Assembly (NCBI GenBank): GCA_003175985.1
Contig: PSRJ01000290.1
Location: forward strand, 1 to 43,715
Reading direction: 5' to 3'
Origin: Terriglobia bacterium
GTDB taxonomy: Bacteria > Acidobacteriota > Terriglobia > Bryobacterales > Bryobacteraceae
Length of the DNA stretch: 43,715 nt
Shown: positions 22,448 to 30,521 of the stretch, in pieces
Layout of the letters: the number at the start of each line of letters is the position of its first letter
Numbering within the stretch: the first letter of the stretch is position 1
Program-made: the position numbers and the translations under genes
Notes under the pieces: model-generated
Told to the model about the DNA's origin: nothing
Database searches by the model: none
Seen by the model: the letters and a program-made list of their open reading frames with translations, nothing else

Positions 22448-23857
22448 ATGAGTCCGCAAGAAGTGTTGGAGTTTGCCAAGAAAAACGATGCCAAACAGCT
22501 CGATTTGAGATTTACCGATATCCCGAGCTTGCAGCATCACGTTTCCTACCCGATTTACGAGCTGGGACTGAGCAGCTTCGAAGATGGATTCGGGATGGAC
22601 GGATCGAGCATTCGCGGCTGGGCCGCGATTCACGAGAGTGACATGCTGCTGATCCCCGATCCGAACACCGCGTTCATGGATCCGTTCGCCGAGACCCCGA
22701 CGCTGGTCATGTACGGCGATGTAAAAGACCCGATCACCAAGCAGCGGTACGAGCGCGACCCGCGCTGGATCGCCCAGAAGGCCGAGCTGTACCTGAAGAA
22801 TACGGGTGTGGCCGACACCGCCTATTTCGGTGCCGAAGCCGAGTTCTTCATTTTCGACAACGTCAGCTTCGACCAGAATCAGCACTCCGGTTATTACTTC
22901 GTGGATGCCGAAGAGGGCCGCTGGAACTCCGGCCGAAAAGAGAACAACCTCGGTTACCGTCCCCGCTACAAGGAAGGCTACTTCCCGGTTCCGCCGACCG
23001 ATCACTACCAGGATCTGCGCAGCGAAATGGTGCAGACGATGATCAAGTGCGGAATCACCATCGAGTGCCACCATCATGAAGTCGCCACCGGCGGGCAGTG
23101 CGAGATCGACCAGCGTTTCGACACTCTCGTGCGGTCCGCGGACAACATGATGCTGTACAAGTACGTCATCCGCAATGTCGCCAACCAATACGGGAAGACC
23201 GTAACCTTCATGCCGAAGCCGATCTTTGCGGACAACGGCAGCGGCATGCATACGCACCAGAGCCTGTGGAAAGACGGCAAGCCGCTGTTTGCGGGCGATT
23301 GCTACGCGGGGCTCAGCCAGCTCGGTCTCCATTACATCGGAGGCCTGTTGAAGCATGCGCGGGCGCTGTCGGCCATTATCGCGCCAACCACCAACAGTTA
23401 CAAACGCCTGGTGCCCGGTTACGAAGCGCCGGTCAACCTGGCTTATTCGCGCCGCAATCGCTCGGCCGCCTGCCGTATCCCGATGTATTCGGCGTCCCCC
23501 AAGGCGAAGCGCGTGGAATTCCGGCCGCCCGATCCCGCCTGCAATCCTTATCTGGCCTTCGCAGCCATGATGATGGCCGGCATGGATGGTATCGTCAACA
23601 AACTGAATCCGGGCGAGCCCCTCGATAAGGATATCTACGACCTGACCCCGGAAGAAATGAAGAGCGTGCCCTCGATGCCCGCTTCGTTGGATGAAGCCCT
23701 CAGTTGCCTGGAAGACGATCACGCCTTCCTGCTGCGCGGCGACGTCTTTACCGAGGAGCTGATCGAAACGTTCATCGATTACAAGCGCAAGAATGAAGCC
23801 GATGCCGTACGGCTGCGGCCGCATCCCTACGAGTTCGCGCTGTATTACGACATTTAA
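22448..23857 (+). CDS. glnA: glutamine synthetase, type I (GSI-beta)
   Basis: A 469-residue ATP-dependent glutamate-ammonia ligase, a cytoplasmic dodecamer and the main ammonium-assimilation enzyme. The length equals that of the E. coli enzyme. Signatures seen are [11 protein letters not shown] (the usual GSI opening), EAEFFIFD (metal ligands), [16 protein letters not shown] (glutamate-binding), the flap region with [19 protein letters not shown], and NRSAACRIP. The adenylylation loop [11 protein letters not shown] places Tyr at residue 397, the position modified in E. coli, and so this is an adenylylatable GSI-beta form. ATG 22448 has GTGGAGG four bases upstream. Its modifier glnE lies 570 bases downstream with a MOSC gene in between. 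Regulation by GlnE fits the conserved tyrosine; no glnB gene is in the window. Confidence 0.97.
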   Translation: MSPQEVLEFAKKNDAKQLDLRFTDIPSLQHHVSYPIYELGLSSFEDGFGMDGSSIRGWAAIHESDMLLIPDPNTAFMDPFAETPTLVMYGDVKDPITKQRYERDPRWIAQKAELYLKNTGVADTAYFGAEAEFFIFDNVSFDQNQHSGYYFVDAEEGRWNSGRKENNLGYRPRYKEGYFPVPPTDHYQDLRSEMVQTMIKCGITIECHHHEVATGGQCEIDQRFDTLVRSADNMMLYKYVIRNVANQYGKTVTFMPKPIFADNGSGMHTHQSLWKDGKPLFAGDCYAGLSQLGLHYIGGLLKHARALSAIIAPTTNSYKRLVPGYEAPVNLAYSRRNRSAACRIPMYSASPKAKRVEFRPPDPACNPYLAFAAMMMAGMDGIVNKLNPGEPLDKDIYDLTPEEMKSVPSMPASLDEALSCLEDDHAFLLRGDVFTEELIETFIDYKRKNEADAVRLRPHPYEFALYYDI

Positions 23858-23867
23858 GGAGCTCTCA

Positions 23868-23924
23868 GCGATCAGTGGTTGGCGGTCAGCGCTTAAGGCA
23901 TGATAGAGGCTGACTGTTGACCGC
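23868..23924. repeat. nested inverted and direct repeats after glnA
   Basis: GCGATCAG and GCGGTCAG are near-direct repeats. GCGGTCA (23882-23888) pairs perfectly with TGACCGC (23918-23924), and GTCAGC (23885-23890) with GCTGAC (23909-23914). The element fills the gap between glnA and the MOSC gene, and could be a terminator without a T-run or a dispersed element. Confidence 0.4.
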
Positions 23925-23926
23925 TT

Positions 23927-24421
23927 ATGCAAGGCACCATCCTTCAGATCAACACTTCTTTCGGAGGCCTCCCGAAACATCCCGTTCCGGGAGGCCTCAT
24001 TACGCCTCTTGGGCTGGAAGGCGACAGCCATGCGCACACCGCGATCCATGGCGGCCCCCGCAAAGCCATTCTCCTGATTGCTTCCGAAGTAGTGGATGAG
24101 CTCGCCGCGCGCGGCTATCCGGTGTTTTATGGCGCGCTCGGCGAAAATCTGACCACGCGGGGAATCCGCGTCCGCGATCTCCGCGTGGGTGATCAGCTTC
24201 GTGCCGGTGGCGCCCTGCTGGAAATCACTCAGCCCCGCGGGCCGTGTTCCGCCCTGCATGTGTACGGCGCGTCGCTCAAGAACGAAATCTACGACGCGCG
24301 GGTGAAGGCCCTCGATCCGGCTTCGCCGCATTGGGGGATGAGCGGCTTCTATGCGTGCGTCCTCATACCCGGCTTCGTGCAGACGGACGATATAATCTCA
24401 TTAGTGGCCACGTTAGCCTGA
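23927..24421 (+). CDS. MOSC-domain protein
   Basis: A 164-residue protein consisting of one MOSC domain (molybdenum-cofactor sulfurase C-terminal type, related to YiiM). Visible features are GGPRKAILLIASEVVDEL, FYGALGENLTTRGI, a basic ITQPRGPCSAL with the conserved Cys used by MOSC proteins to carry sulfur or bind Moco, and MSGFYACVLIPG near the end. No beta-barrel extension or ferredoxin domain is attached. ATG 23927 has no clear Shine-Dalgarno. It lies 69 bases after glnA, with a repeat between, and four bases before glnE, so it is likely co-transcribed with glnE. Its link to nitrogen control is only positional. A role in sulfur transfer or N-hydroxylated compound reduction is possible. Confidence 0.87.
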   Translation: MQGTILQINTSFGGLPKHPVPGGLITPLGLEGDSHAHTAIHGGPRKAILLIASEVVDELAARGYPVFYGALGENLTTRGIRVRDLRVGDQLRAGGALLEITQPRGPCSALHVYGASLKNEIYDARVKALDPASPHWGMSGFYACVLIPGFVQTDDIISLVATLA

Positions 24422-24425
24422 CACG

Positions 24426-27290
24426 ATGCAGAGTCTGTTGCACGGAGCGGAGTCGCAGGATCCGTCTCGCGTCCGGGATACGCTCGTTCGCCTCAAAGCC
24501 GGCATGCCCGAGCGAATCGCCGCTCGTGTTCAACTGCTGCTGGCTGCCGTGCCGGACCCCGACGCTTCGATCCGCGGGTTAGAGCGCCTGCGTCACGATA
24601 GTCCTTCGGCGTTTGATCGCATCGTCAGTTCGCCTGCTGCTCTGCGCTGCGCAATCAACATATTCTCCTATAGCCGATTCCTTAGTGAATCGGTGCACCA
24701 AAATCCGGAGTACATCCTGCAAGTCGCCAACTCGGGAAGTCTCTACCGGGTGCTCACTGCGGAAGAGTACCAGGCGCGGCTGGTCGAATTTCTCGGGAAA
24801 GAAAACCAGGGGGTGCCTGCGGCGAAGGATCTGGCGCGCTTCCGCCGCCGTCAGTTGCTGCGCATCGCTGTCCGCGACATCCTGAGCATTGCCACGCTCT
24901 CGGATATTACCGAAGAGCTCTCGAATATGGCCGATGCCGTGCTGGACGTGACCTATCGCCGGATTCGCGAGGAATTCGTCACGCGTCACGGCGAGCCCCG
25001 GCTGGGTGACGGAACCGCCTGTGGATTTTCGGTGATTTCCCTCGGGAAGCTGGGCGGGAAAGAACTGAATTACAGTTCCGACATCGATCTACTCTTCGTA
25101 TACGGGGGCGCCGGGGACACTACGGGACCGGACGTAGTCTCCAACAAAGAGTTTTACAAGAAGATCGCCAACCTGTACACTGCGCTGCTTTCCAGCTACA
25201 CCGCCGATGGCCAGTGTTACCGCGTCGATCTGCGGCTTCGCCCCGATGGCAGCCTGGGCGAGATCTGCGCCTCGCTGGAGGGGGCGCGCTCTTATTACGA
25301 GCAGCGCGCGCGTGATTGGGAAAAACAGATGCTGATCAAGGCGCGCGTGTCGGCGGGTGAGCGCGAGCCCGGCGCCCTGCTGTTGGATTTTGTCGAGCCG
25401 CTGATCTACCAAAGCTCGCTGGATTTCCGGTCCGTGGAGGCAGTCTCCGAAACGCGGCAGCGCATCAGCGAAAAAGTGGCCGCGCGACGCGCCTTGGGCG
25501 ACGGGCTGGACGTGAAGCTCATGCCCGGCGGCATCCGTGATATCGAGTTTCTGGTGCAATGCCTGCAACGGCTGCACGGGGGCCGCGAACAGTGGGTCCG
25601 CCATGGGGGCACGATGCTTGCACTGTTTCGGCTGCGGGATAAAGGCCTGCTCTCCGGAGCGGAGTACGGGCGCCTGGCTGCCGCCTACCAATTCTTCCGG
25701 CACCTCGAACATCGCCTCCAGTTGCAGGACGACCGCCAGACCCACACGCTTCCCAAGAACCCGGAGGAGCTGGAACTGCTGGCGCGCCGCATGCCGCCCG
25801 AGATTCCAGGCGCGATGCTGCACCGCCAGGCGCTCGGCCGCGAAATGGAAGAACACCGGACCGCCGTACGCGAGATCTACCAGCGCGTGATCCATGCGCA
25901 AAAACCGATGTATTACACGATCCCGGAATCGTCGGCGCTCCAGGAAGAAGTCGAGTCGCTGGCGCCTTCCAGCAACCTCACACGGTTCCTGGACCAGCGC
26001 GCGCCCCAACTGGCCGAAGTGGTGCACGCCGCCAACCTGCACCGCGGCCGGGAGCGGTTCGAGCATTTCCTGGAAAAAGCATTCGCGCAGGCCGGCCTGC
26101 TGGCGCGCTTGAACGCGGACAACGCCCTGGCGGCTGCGGTCATCGACATTTTCGAGCACAGCCGCCATTTCTCCGATCAGCTCCTCCGCTATCCCGAATT
26201 GCTGGACGAGATCGGCCGGCCAGTACGATTCCAGGGCGAACCTTTGGAAGACGGCGCCGGCCTGCGGCGTTTCTACCGCCGCCAGATGCTGCGCATCCAA
26301 AGCGAAAGCCTCGTTCAAGCCGCCCCCATCTTCGAGACGCTGGAGAAAACCTCGGCACTGGCCGACGTCGTGATCGCGGCAGCCTACCGCATCGCCCTCC
26401 GCGAAGCGCCCCCGCCGGTGAATCCTTCCTACACGCCTTGTGACCAGATGACGGTGATCACCTTGGGCCGCCTCGGCATGGGAGAGTTCGATCTCGGCTC
26501 GGACGCCGACTTGCTGTTCGTCATCCCCGACGCGGACGCGGTAGAACACGCCTATTGGTCCGGGGTGGCCGAGCGCACCATTCATACGCTCAGCTCTTAT
26601 ACCGGCGAAGGTGTGATGTTCACCGTGGATACCCGCCTCCGGCCGAACGGGCGGGAAGGCGATCTGGTGCAGACCGAAGGCGCGTACAAGGCCTATTTCG
26701 CCGGCCACGCCGAAGCGTGGGAAGGCATCGCCTATATGAAGTCCCGCGCGGTCGCCGGCAATATCGACCGCGCCACCGAGTTCCTGCACGAACTGCAGGA
26801 AGTGGATTGGAGACGCTATGGCCAGGGGATGCGCTCGAAAAAGGAGTTGTCCGAAATGCGCTCGCGCCTGGAGCACGAACAGGGTCCGCGCAATCCTCTC
26901 AAGGCCGGCATGGGCGGGTATTACGACATCGATTTCGCATTGATGTACCTGCGGCTGAAGGGCGCGGGCATCTTCTACAAGGTGTTGAATACGCCCGCCC
27001 GCATCGACGTGATCGAAAAAATGGGCCACCTGGAACGCGAAGACGCCGATTTTCTCCGGGATGCCGCCACCTTCTACCGCGCCATCGACCACGGCCAGCG
27101 CATCATCAGCGGCCACGCCGAAGGAAGCCTCCCTACCGCGCAGGCCCAATTCGAGGTGCTGACGGAACTCGTGCAGCGCTGGACCCCGGCGCACCTGCAC
27201 CAGCAGCGCCTGGACGTAACGTTGCGCGATATCCGCAAGCGCACGCGCGAATTCTTCCATCAACTGTTCCGCCGCTCGGAGAACCGCTAA
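24426..27290 (+). CDS. glnE: glutamine synthetase adenylyltransferase/adenylyl-removing enzyme
   Basis: A 954-residue bifunctional enzyme that adds AMP to, and removes it from, glutamine synthetase. Both nucleotidyltransferase domains look complete. The N-terminal (deadenylylating) one has ISLGKLGGKELNYSSDIDLL, with acidic residues near 219 and 221. The C-terminal (adenylylating) one has ITLGRLGMGEFDLGSDADLL, with Asp near 692 and 694. The length matches the family (about 950). The intact Tyr397 in the neighbouring GlnA gives it a substrate. ATG 24426 follows the MOSC stop by four bases and has no Shine-Dalgarno; TAGCCT ends six bases before it. The next gene (Uma2) starts one base after the stop. 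PII and UTase genes are not in the window. Confidence 0.96.
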   Translation: MQSLLHGAESQDPSRVRDTLVRLKAGMPERIAARVQLLLAAVPDPDASIRGLERLRHDSPSAFDRIVSSPAALRCAINIFSYSRFLSESVHQNPEYILQVANSGSLYRVLTAEEYQARLVEFLGKENQGVPAAKDLARFRRRQLLRIAVRDILSIATLSDITEELSNMADAVLDVTYRRIREEFVTRHGEPRLGDGTACGFSVISLGKLGGKELNYSSDIDLLFVYGGAGDTTGPDVVSNKEFYKKIANLYTALLSSYTADGQCYRVDLRLRPDGSLGEICASLEGARSYYEQRARDWEKQMLIKARVSAGEREPGALLLDFVEPLIYQSSLDFRSVEAVSETRQRISEKVAARRALGDGLDVKLMPGGIRDIEFLVQCLQRLHGGREQWVRHGGTMLALFRLRDKGLLSGAEYGRLAAAYQFFRHLEHRLQLQDDRQTHTLPKNPEELELLARRMPPEIPGAMLHRQALGREMEEHRTAVREIYQRVIHAQKPMYYTIPESSALQEEVESLAPSSNLTRFLDQRAPQLAEVVHAANLHRGRERFEHFLEKAFAQAGLLARLNADNALAAAVIDIFEHSRHFSDQLLRYPELLDEIGRPVRFQGEPLEDGAGLRRFYRRQMLRIQSESLVQAAPIFETLEKTSALADVVIAAAYRIALREAPPPVNPSYTPCDQMTVITLGRLGMGEFDLGSDADLLFVIPDADAVEHAYWSGVAERTIHTLSSYTGEGVMFTVDTRLRPNGREGDLVQTEGAYKAYFAGHAEAWEGIAYMKSRAVAGNIDRATEFLHELQEVDWRRYGQGMRSKKELSEMRSRLEHEQGPRNPLKAGMGGYYDIDFALMYLRLKGAGIFYKVLNTPARIDVIEKMGHLEREDADFLRDAATFYRAIDHGQRIISGHAEGSLPTAQAQFEVLTELVQRWTPAHLHQQRLDVTLRDIRKRTREFFHQLFRRSENR

Positions 27291-27291
27291 G

Positions 27292-27810
27292 ATGGATGCC
27301 ATGGGCACGACCACACTTCTGACATTCGAGGAATTCGAGCGTCTGCCCGACGAGCCAGGCAAGGCGGAATTGCTCGATGGAGAACTGATTTGCTTGCCTC
27401 CCGCAAAAATGAAGCACATGATGATCGTCTATCGCCTGAGCGATTTGTTGAAGCCCATGGTGGAGGCGGGACTCGGTCAAGTCTGTATTGAGATGGGCTA
27501 TAAGCTCGGGCAGAGAGTCTGGTTGCAACCGGATCTGAGCATTTCCCATCTGCATCAGCCTTCCAACGACTACTTTGAGGGCGCTCCGGCCCTCGCGGTC
27601 GAAGTCATCTCGGAGTCGAACACCGCCGAGAAGATGAATCGTAAGGTAAAGACTTACCTCGCCAATGGCGGCCTCGAAGTATGGGTAATCTATCCAAAAA
27701 CGCAGAGCGTGATCGTTTTCCGGGAAGGACACATCGAAGAGTTTCAGGATGCGCTGCGTTCGTCGCTCTTCCCGGGTCGCGAAATTGATCTGAAGCAGTT
27801 ATTCGCCTGA
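27292..27810 (+). CDS. Uma2-family (DUF820) PD-(D/E)XK nuclease-like protein
   Basis: A 172-residue protein of the Uma2 family, whose members have a restriction-endonuclease-like fold. The active-site pattern is present: the acidic start FEEFERLPDEPGKAELLDGE, then VWLQPDLSI, and LAVEVISESNTAEKMNRKVKTYL supplying the E-x-K-like pair. Whether family members cut DNA in vivo is unknown. ATG 27292 begins one base after the glnE stop (TAAGATG), and ATG 27301 is an alternative. Such tight coupling to glnE suggests translation from the glnE message. Uma2 genes are highly multiplied in some bacteria and can insert into operons, so the position need not mean a shared function. Confidence 0.87.
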   Translation: MDAMGTTTLLTFEEFERLPDEPGKAELLDGELICLPPAKMKHMMIVYRLSDLLKPMVEAGLGQVCIEMGYKLGQRVWLQPDLSISHLHQPSNDYFEGAPALAVEVISESNTAEKMNRKVKTYLANGGLEVWVIYPKTQSVIVFREGHIEEFQDALRSSLFPGREIDLKQLFA

Positions 27811-27814
27811 TGCA

Positions 27815-28528
27815 ATGAGCGATCTCGACGCGATCCTCGCCGCCGCAAAAGGCGGGGACGTCAATACTGTTTCCGCCCTCCTCGACGGCGACCCCTCCCT
27901 CGCGACCGCGGCCAACATGTTTGGCTCGAAACCCATCCATGCCGCGTACTTCAGCGGGCGCCACGAGGTAGTCGATTTACTCCTGAGCCGTGGCGTATCG
28001 ATCGATACCGGCCTTGCCGCGGAACTCGGCCTGCTCGACCGTGTGCATGCAGCGGTGGAAGCAGACCCGGGTTGTGCCACGGCTTTCGGCCCGCAGGGAA
28101 GCACCCTGCTGCATCGCGCCTGCTACTGGGGACAGCTAGCCGTCAGCGAATTCCTGCTGGATAGCGGCGCCGATCCCAGTGCTCCGACGCGCGACAACTT
28201 CTTACAGATTCCACCGCTGGGGTGCGCCGTCGCCACACCCGATGTTCCGAACCCGAGCGATGACGAGCAGATCGTATTGGAACTGGTTCGCCTGCTGCTT
28301 GCCCGAGGCGCCAATGTCAACGGCCGCCGCCGCGATGGGCTAACCGCGCTGCACAGCGCTGCCTATCGCGGGCATTTACTGGTGATCTCGTGTCTTCTTG
28401 GGCACGGAGCCGACCCCAGCATACGCGGTTCTCAAGGACCCCACGACGGCCAGACCGCCAAGGATATGGCTTTATCCCAGGGCCAGACGGAGGCGGCGGC
28501 GCTGCTCGATCAGTACACCACTGCTTAG
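27815..28528 (+). CDS. cytoplasmic ankyrin-repeat protein
   Basis: A 237-residue protein with about five ankyrin repeats: DLDAILAAAKGGDVNTVSAL, GSKPIHAAYFSGRHEVVDLL, GSTLLHRACYWGQLAVSEFL, a longer loop with NPSDDEQIVLELVRLLLARG, and GLTALHSAAYRGHLLVISCL. It has no signal peptide, unlike the ankyrin protein at 11.4 kb. It is a scaffold or binding protein with no enzyme domain, and the partner is unknown. The ATG lies four bases after the Uma2 stop, so glnE, Uma2 and this gene probably form one transcript. It ends 14 bases before the efflux promoter. Confidence 0.85.
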   Translation: MSDLDAILAAAKGGDVNTVSALLDGDPSLATAANMFGSKPIHAAYFSGRHEVVDLLLSRGVSIDTGLAAELGLLDRVHAAVEADPGCATAFGPQGSTLLHRACYWGQLAVSEFLLDSGADPSAPTRDNFLQIPPLGCAVATPDVPNPSDDEQIVLELVRLLLARGANVNGRRRDGLTALHSAAYRGHLLVISCLLGHGADPSIRGSQGPHDGQTAKDMALSQGQTEAAALLDQYTTA

Positions 28529-28541
28529 GTGTTCACCTCTG

Positions 28542-28571
28542 TTGCCTTGTAAGTAAGCACTCACTTATAAT
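28542..28571 (+). promoter_or_regulatory. efflux operon promoter with TetR-type operator
   Basis: TTGCCT (28542-28547), 18 bases, TATAAT (28566-28571). The spacer contains the near-palindrome TAAGTAAGCACTCACTTA (28550-28567), whose reverse complement matches at 14 of 18 positions and which overlaps the -10 box. A repressor there would block RNA polymerase. The GTG of the regulator starts five bases after the -10. Confidence 0.7.
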
Positions 28572-28576
28572 GAAAC

Positions 28577-29224
28577 GTGACCCCAGCCCCCATCCACCCG
28601 GCACGACTGTGCGCGGCCGACCGGAAACAGCAGTTGCTGGAAACTGCGTTCGACTTTTTCTCGCGCAAGGGATTCGACGGAACCACCACCAAGGAGATCG
28701 CCGCTGCGGCCGCGGTCACCGAGGCCGTGATCTTCCGCCATTTTCCGACTAAACAAGCCCTGTACACGGCCGTCCTGGATTACAGGTTGCAGTTTAACGA
28801 CACGCACGGTTGGCTGCCCGCGGCCAAGGAGGCGATGGAGCGGAATGATGACGAAGGACTCCTCCGCATGATCGCCACCCACATCGTCCGCTCCTACCGT
28901 ACCGACCCGCGCTTCGAACGGATGATGCTGTTCGCCGCGTTGGAGGGCCATGCATTGGCGCTGGATTACATTCGGGAGCAGACTTTCCCCGTTTTTCAAT
29001 TGCTGCGCGATTACATTCTGCGCCGGCAGGCTGAAGGCGCGCTGCGCCACGTCCCACTAGGCGTCGTTTTCACTGCAATTTTCGGCATGGCGCATCACTA
29101 CTGTCAAATCACGCAGATGTTCGGCTACCCGGCTCTGAATACGTCCGATGAAGCGATGGTGGATGGCTTCGTGCGCGTGGTCCTCGACGGACTCCGCCCG
29201 GTTCCGAGTGAAAAGCATGCATAA
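28577..29224 (+). CDS. TetR/AcrR-family repressor of the RND efflux operon
   Basis: A 215-residue regulator. The N-terminal helix-turn-helix is clear (RKQQLLETAFDFFSRKGFDG, then TTTKEIAAAAAVTEAVIFRH and FPTKQALY), while the rest is a helical ligand-binding domain. It is predicted to bind the palindrome just upstream and repress its own operon until a toxic ligand binds. GTG 28577 is the only start before the HTH; it is five bases after a perfect TATAAT and lacks a Shine-Dalgarno, so the mRNA is probably leaderless. Its stop overlaps the adaptor gene's ATG by eight bases (29217-29224). The ligand is unknown. Confidence 0.92.
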   Translation: MTPAPIHPARLCAADRKQQLLETAFDFFSRKGFDGTTTKEIAAAAAVTEAVIFRHFPTKQALYTAVLDYRLQFNDTHGWLPAAKEAMERNDDEGLLRMIATHIVRSYRTDPRFERMMLFAALEGHALALDYIREQTFPVFQLLRDYILRRQAEGALRHVPLGVVFTAIFGMAHHYCQITQMFGYPALNTSDEAMVDGFVRVVLDGLRPVPSEKHA

Positions 29225-30509
29225 GAGGATGGTTCGATCAGTTCCGTACGCCGTACTGGCAGCAATGTTGTCTCTGGCTGCTTGTTCCCGGCAGAAAGAC
29301 GTGGTTGCGGCAAGCACCGCCGCGCCGAAGAAATTTACAGTCACGACCGCGTCAGTCACAGTGCGCCGGGTCTCGGCGGCCTACCAGGAAAATGGCTCGT
29401 TCGCGGCGGACGAAACGTCCGATATCGCGCCGCCGGTTGCCGGCCGCGTGATTGCGACCTCCGTCAACGTGGGCGATTTCATCAGGCAAGGCCAGGTGGT
29501 CTGCGAGCTGGATCACCGGGATGCGGAACTCAAGTTACAGCAGGCCCGCGCCCAATTGGCGCAAGCGGAATCGGCCGTTCGGCAAGCGCAATCGCGCCTG
29601 GGTCTGAACGGCGAGGCCAAGTTCGATCCCAACCTCGTGCCGGAAGTGGTCGCCGCGCGCGCGAATTACGAATCGGCACTGGCGTCCGCCAAGCTGGCTG
29701 CCGCGGATGCCAAGCGGTTCGAAAACCTGGTCAACAGCGGTGATGTTTCGCGCAGCGCCTACGACAAGGCGCATACCCAACAGGAGACTGCCGAAGCCCA
29801 GGCCAATGCCGCGCGCCAGCAATATGAGGCGCAACTCAACTCCGCCCGCCAGAATTACGGGGGCGTCGAAGTATCTCAAGCGTCGTTGGAAGCTTTCCGC
29901 TCGCAACTCGCGCAAGCCGAGAAGGCCTTGGCCGATACCACGGTGCGCGCCCCCTTCGATGGCTTTGTGACGGCCCGCCCGGTGGCGGCCGGAGAATATG
30001 TCGCCACCAACAACAAAGTCGCCACCATCGTCCGCATCGGCAGCTTGAAGCTGGAGTTGCAAACCCCCGAACAGCGCGCCGAGAGCGCCCGCGTCGGCAT
30101 GACTGTCCTCGCCCGCGTGCCAGCCTATCCGGACCGCGATTTCACTGGAAAGATCACCGCGATTAATCCCTCGGTGGATCCGAATTCGCGGGTGTTCATT
30201 GTGGAGGCGCGGTTCGATAATCCCAAGGCCGAGCTTCGGCCGGGGATGTTCGCCACCGCCCGCGTGCTGCTGCCCGGCGGAGAAGATGCGCTGTTCATTC
30301 CGCGGACTGCCGTCATCCGCGACAAGACAACCGACTCGTACCAGATCTTCACGGTCAGCAACGGGACCGCGCATCTGCGCGTCGTGGTGATTGGCGAGGT
30401 GGATGGAAACTCCATCCGCATCAACTCCGGCTTAACTGGCAATGAGACTGTCGCCACCAGCAACTTAAGCGATCTGTTCGATGGCGCGTCTGTCGAGACG
30501 CGATCGTAA
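29217..30509 (+). CDS. RND efflux periplasmic adaptor (membrane fusion) lipoprotein
   Basis: A 430-residue HlyD/AcrA-type adaptor joining the inner-membrane pump to the outer-membrane channel. The lipobox LSLAACS puts the lipidated Cys at residue 23. A lipoyl half-motif (IAPPVAGRVIATSVNVGDFI), a long alpha-helical hairpin rich in Ala, Gln and Glu, the second lipoyl half (TTVRAPFDGFVTARPVAAGEY) and the beta-barrel (RPGMFATARVLLPGG) follow in the usual order. ATG 29217 overlaps the regulator's stop, and ATG 29229 is the alternative; both keep the signal. The next gene (pump) starts twelve bases after its stop. It is a normal member of the operon. Confidence 0.92.
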   Translation: MHKRMVRSVPYAVLAAMLSLAACSRQKDVVAASTAAPKKFTVTTASVTVRRVSAAYQENGSFAADETSDIAPPVAGRVIATSVNVGDFIRQGQVVCELDHRDAELKLQQARAQLAQAESAVRQAQSRLGLNGEAKFDPNLVPEVVAARANYESALASAKLAAADAKRFENLVNSGDVSRSAYDKAHTQQETAEAQANAARQQYEAQLNSARQNYGGVEVSQASLEAFRSQLAQAEKALADTTVRAPFDGFVTARPVAAGEYVATNNKVATIVRIGSLKLELQTPEQRAESARVGMTVLARVPAYPDRDFTGKITAINPSVDPNSRVFIVEARFDNPKAELRPGMFATARVLLPGGEDALFIPRTAVIRDKTTDSYQIFTVSNGTAHLRVVVIGEVDGNSIRINSGLTGNETVATSNLSDLFDGASVETRS

Positions 30510-30521
30510 AGAGGCCCTCCT

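Noticed and set aside
22424..24331. 635-codon minus-strand frame opposite glnA
   Set aside because: glnA is certain on the plus strand; the antisense product has unnatural composition and no family features.
24391..24396. Perfect TATAAT upstream of glnE
   Set aside because: It lies inside the MOSC coding region without a -35 at 16-18 bases; likely chance, although a weak internal promoter cannot be excluded.
25089..27419. 776-codon minus-strand frame opposite glnE
   Set aside because: Same reason: GlnE motifs are complete on the plus strand, and the antisense frame runs across a gene boundary.
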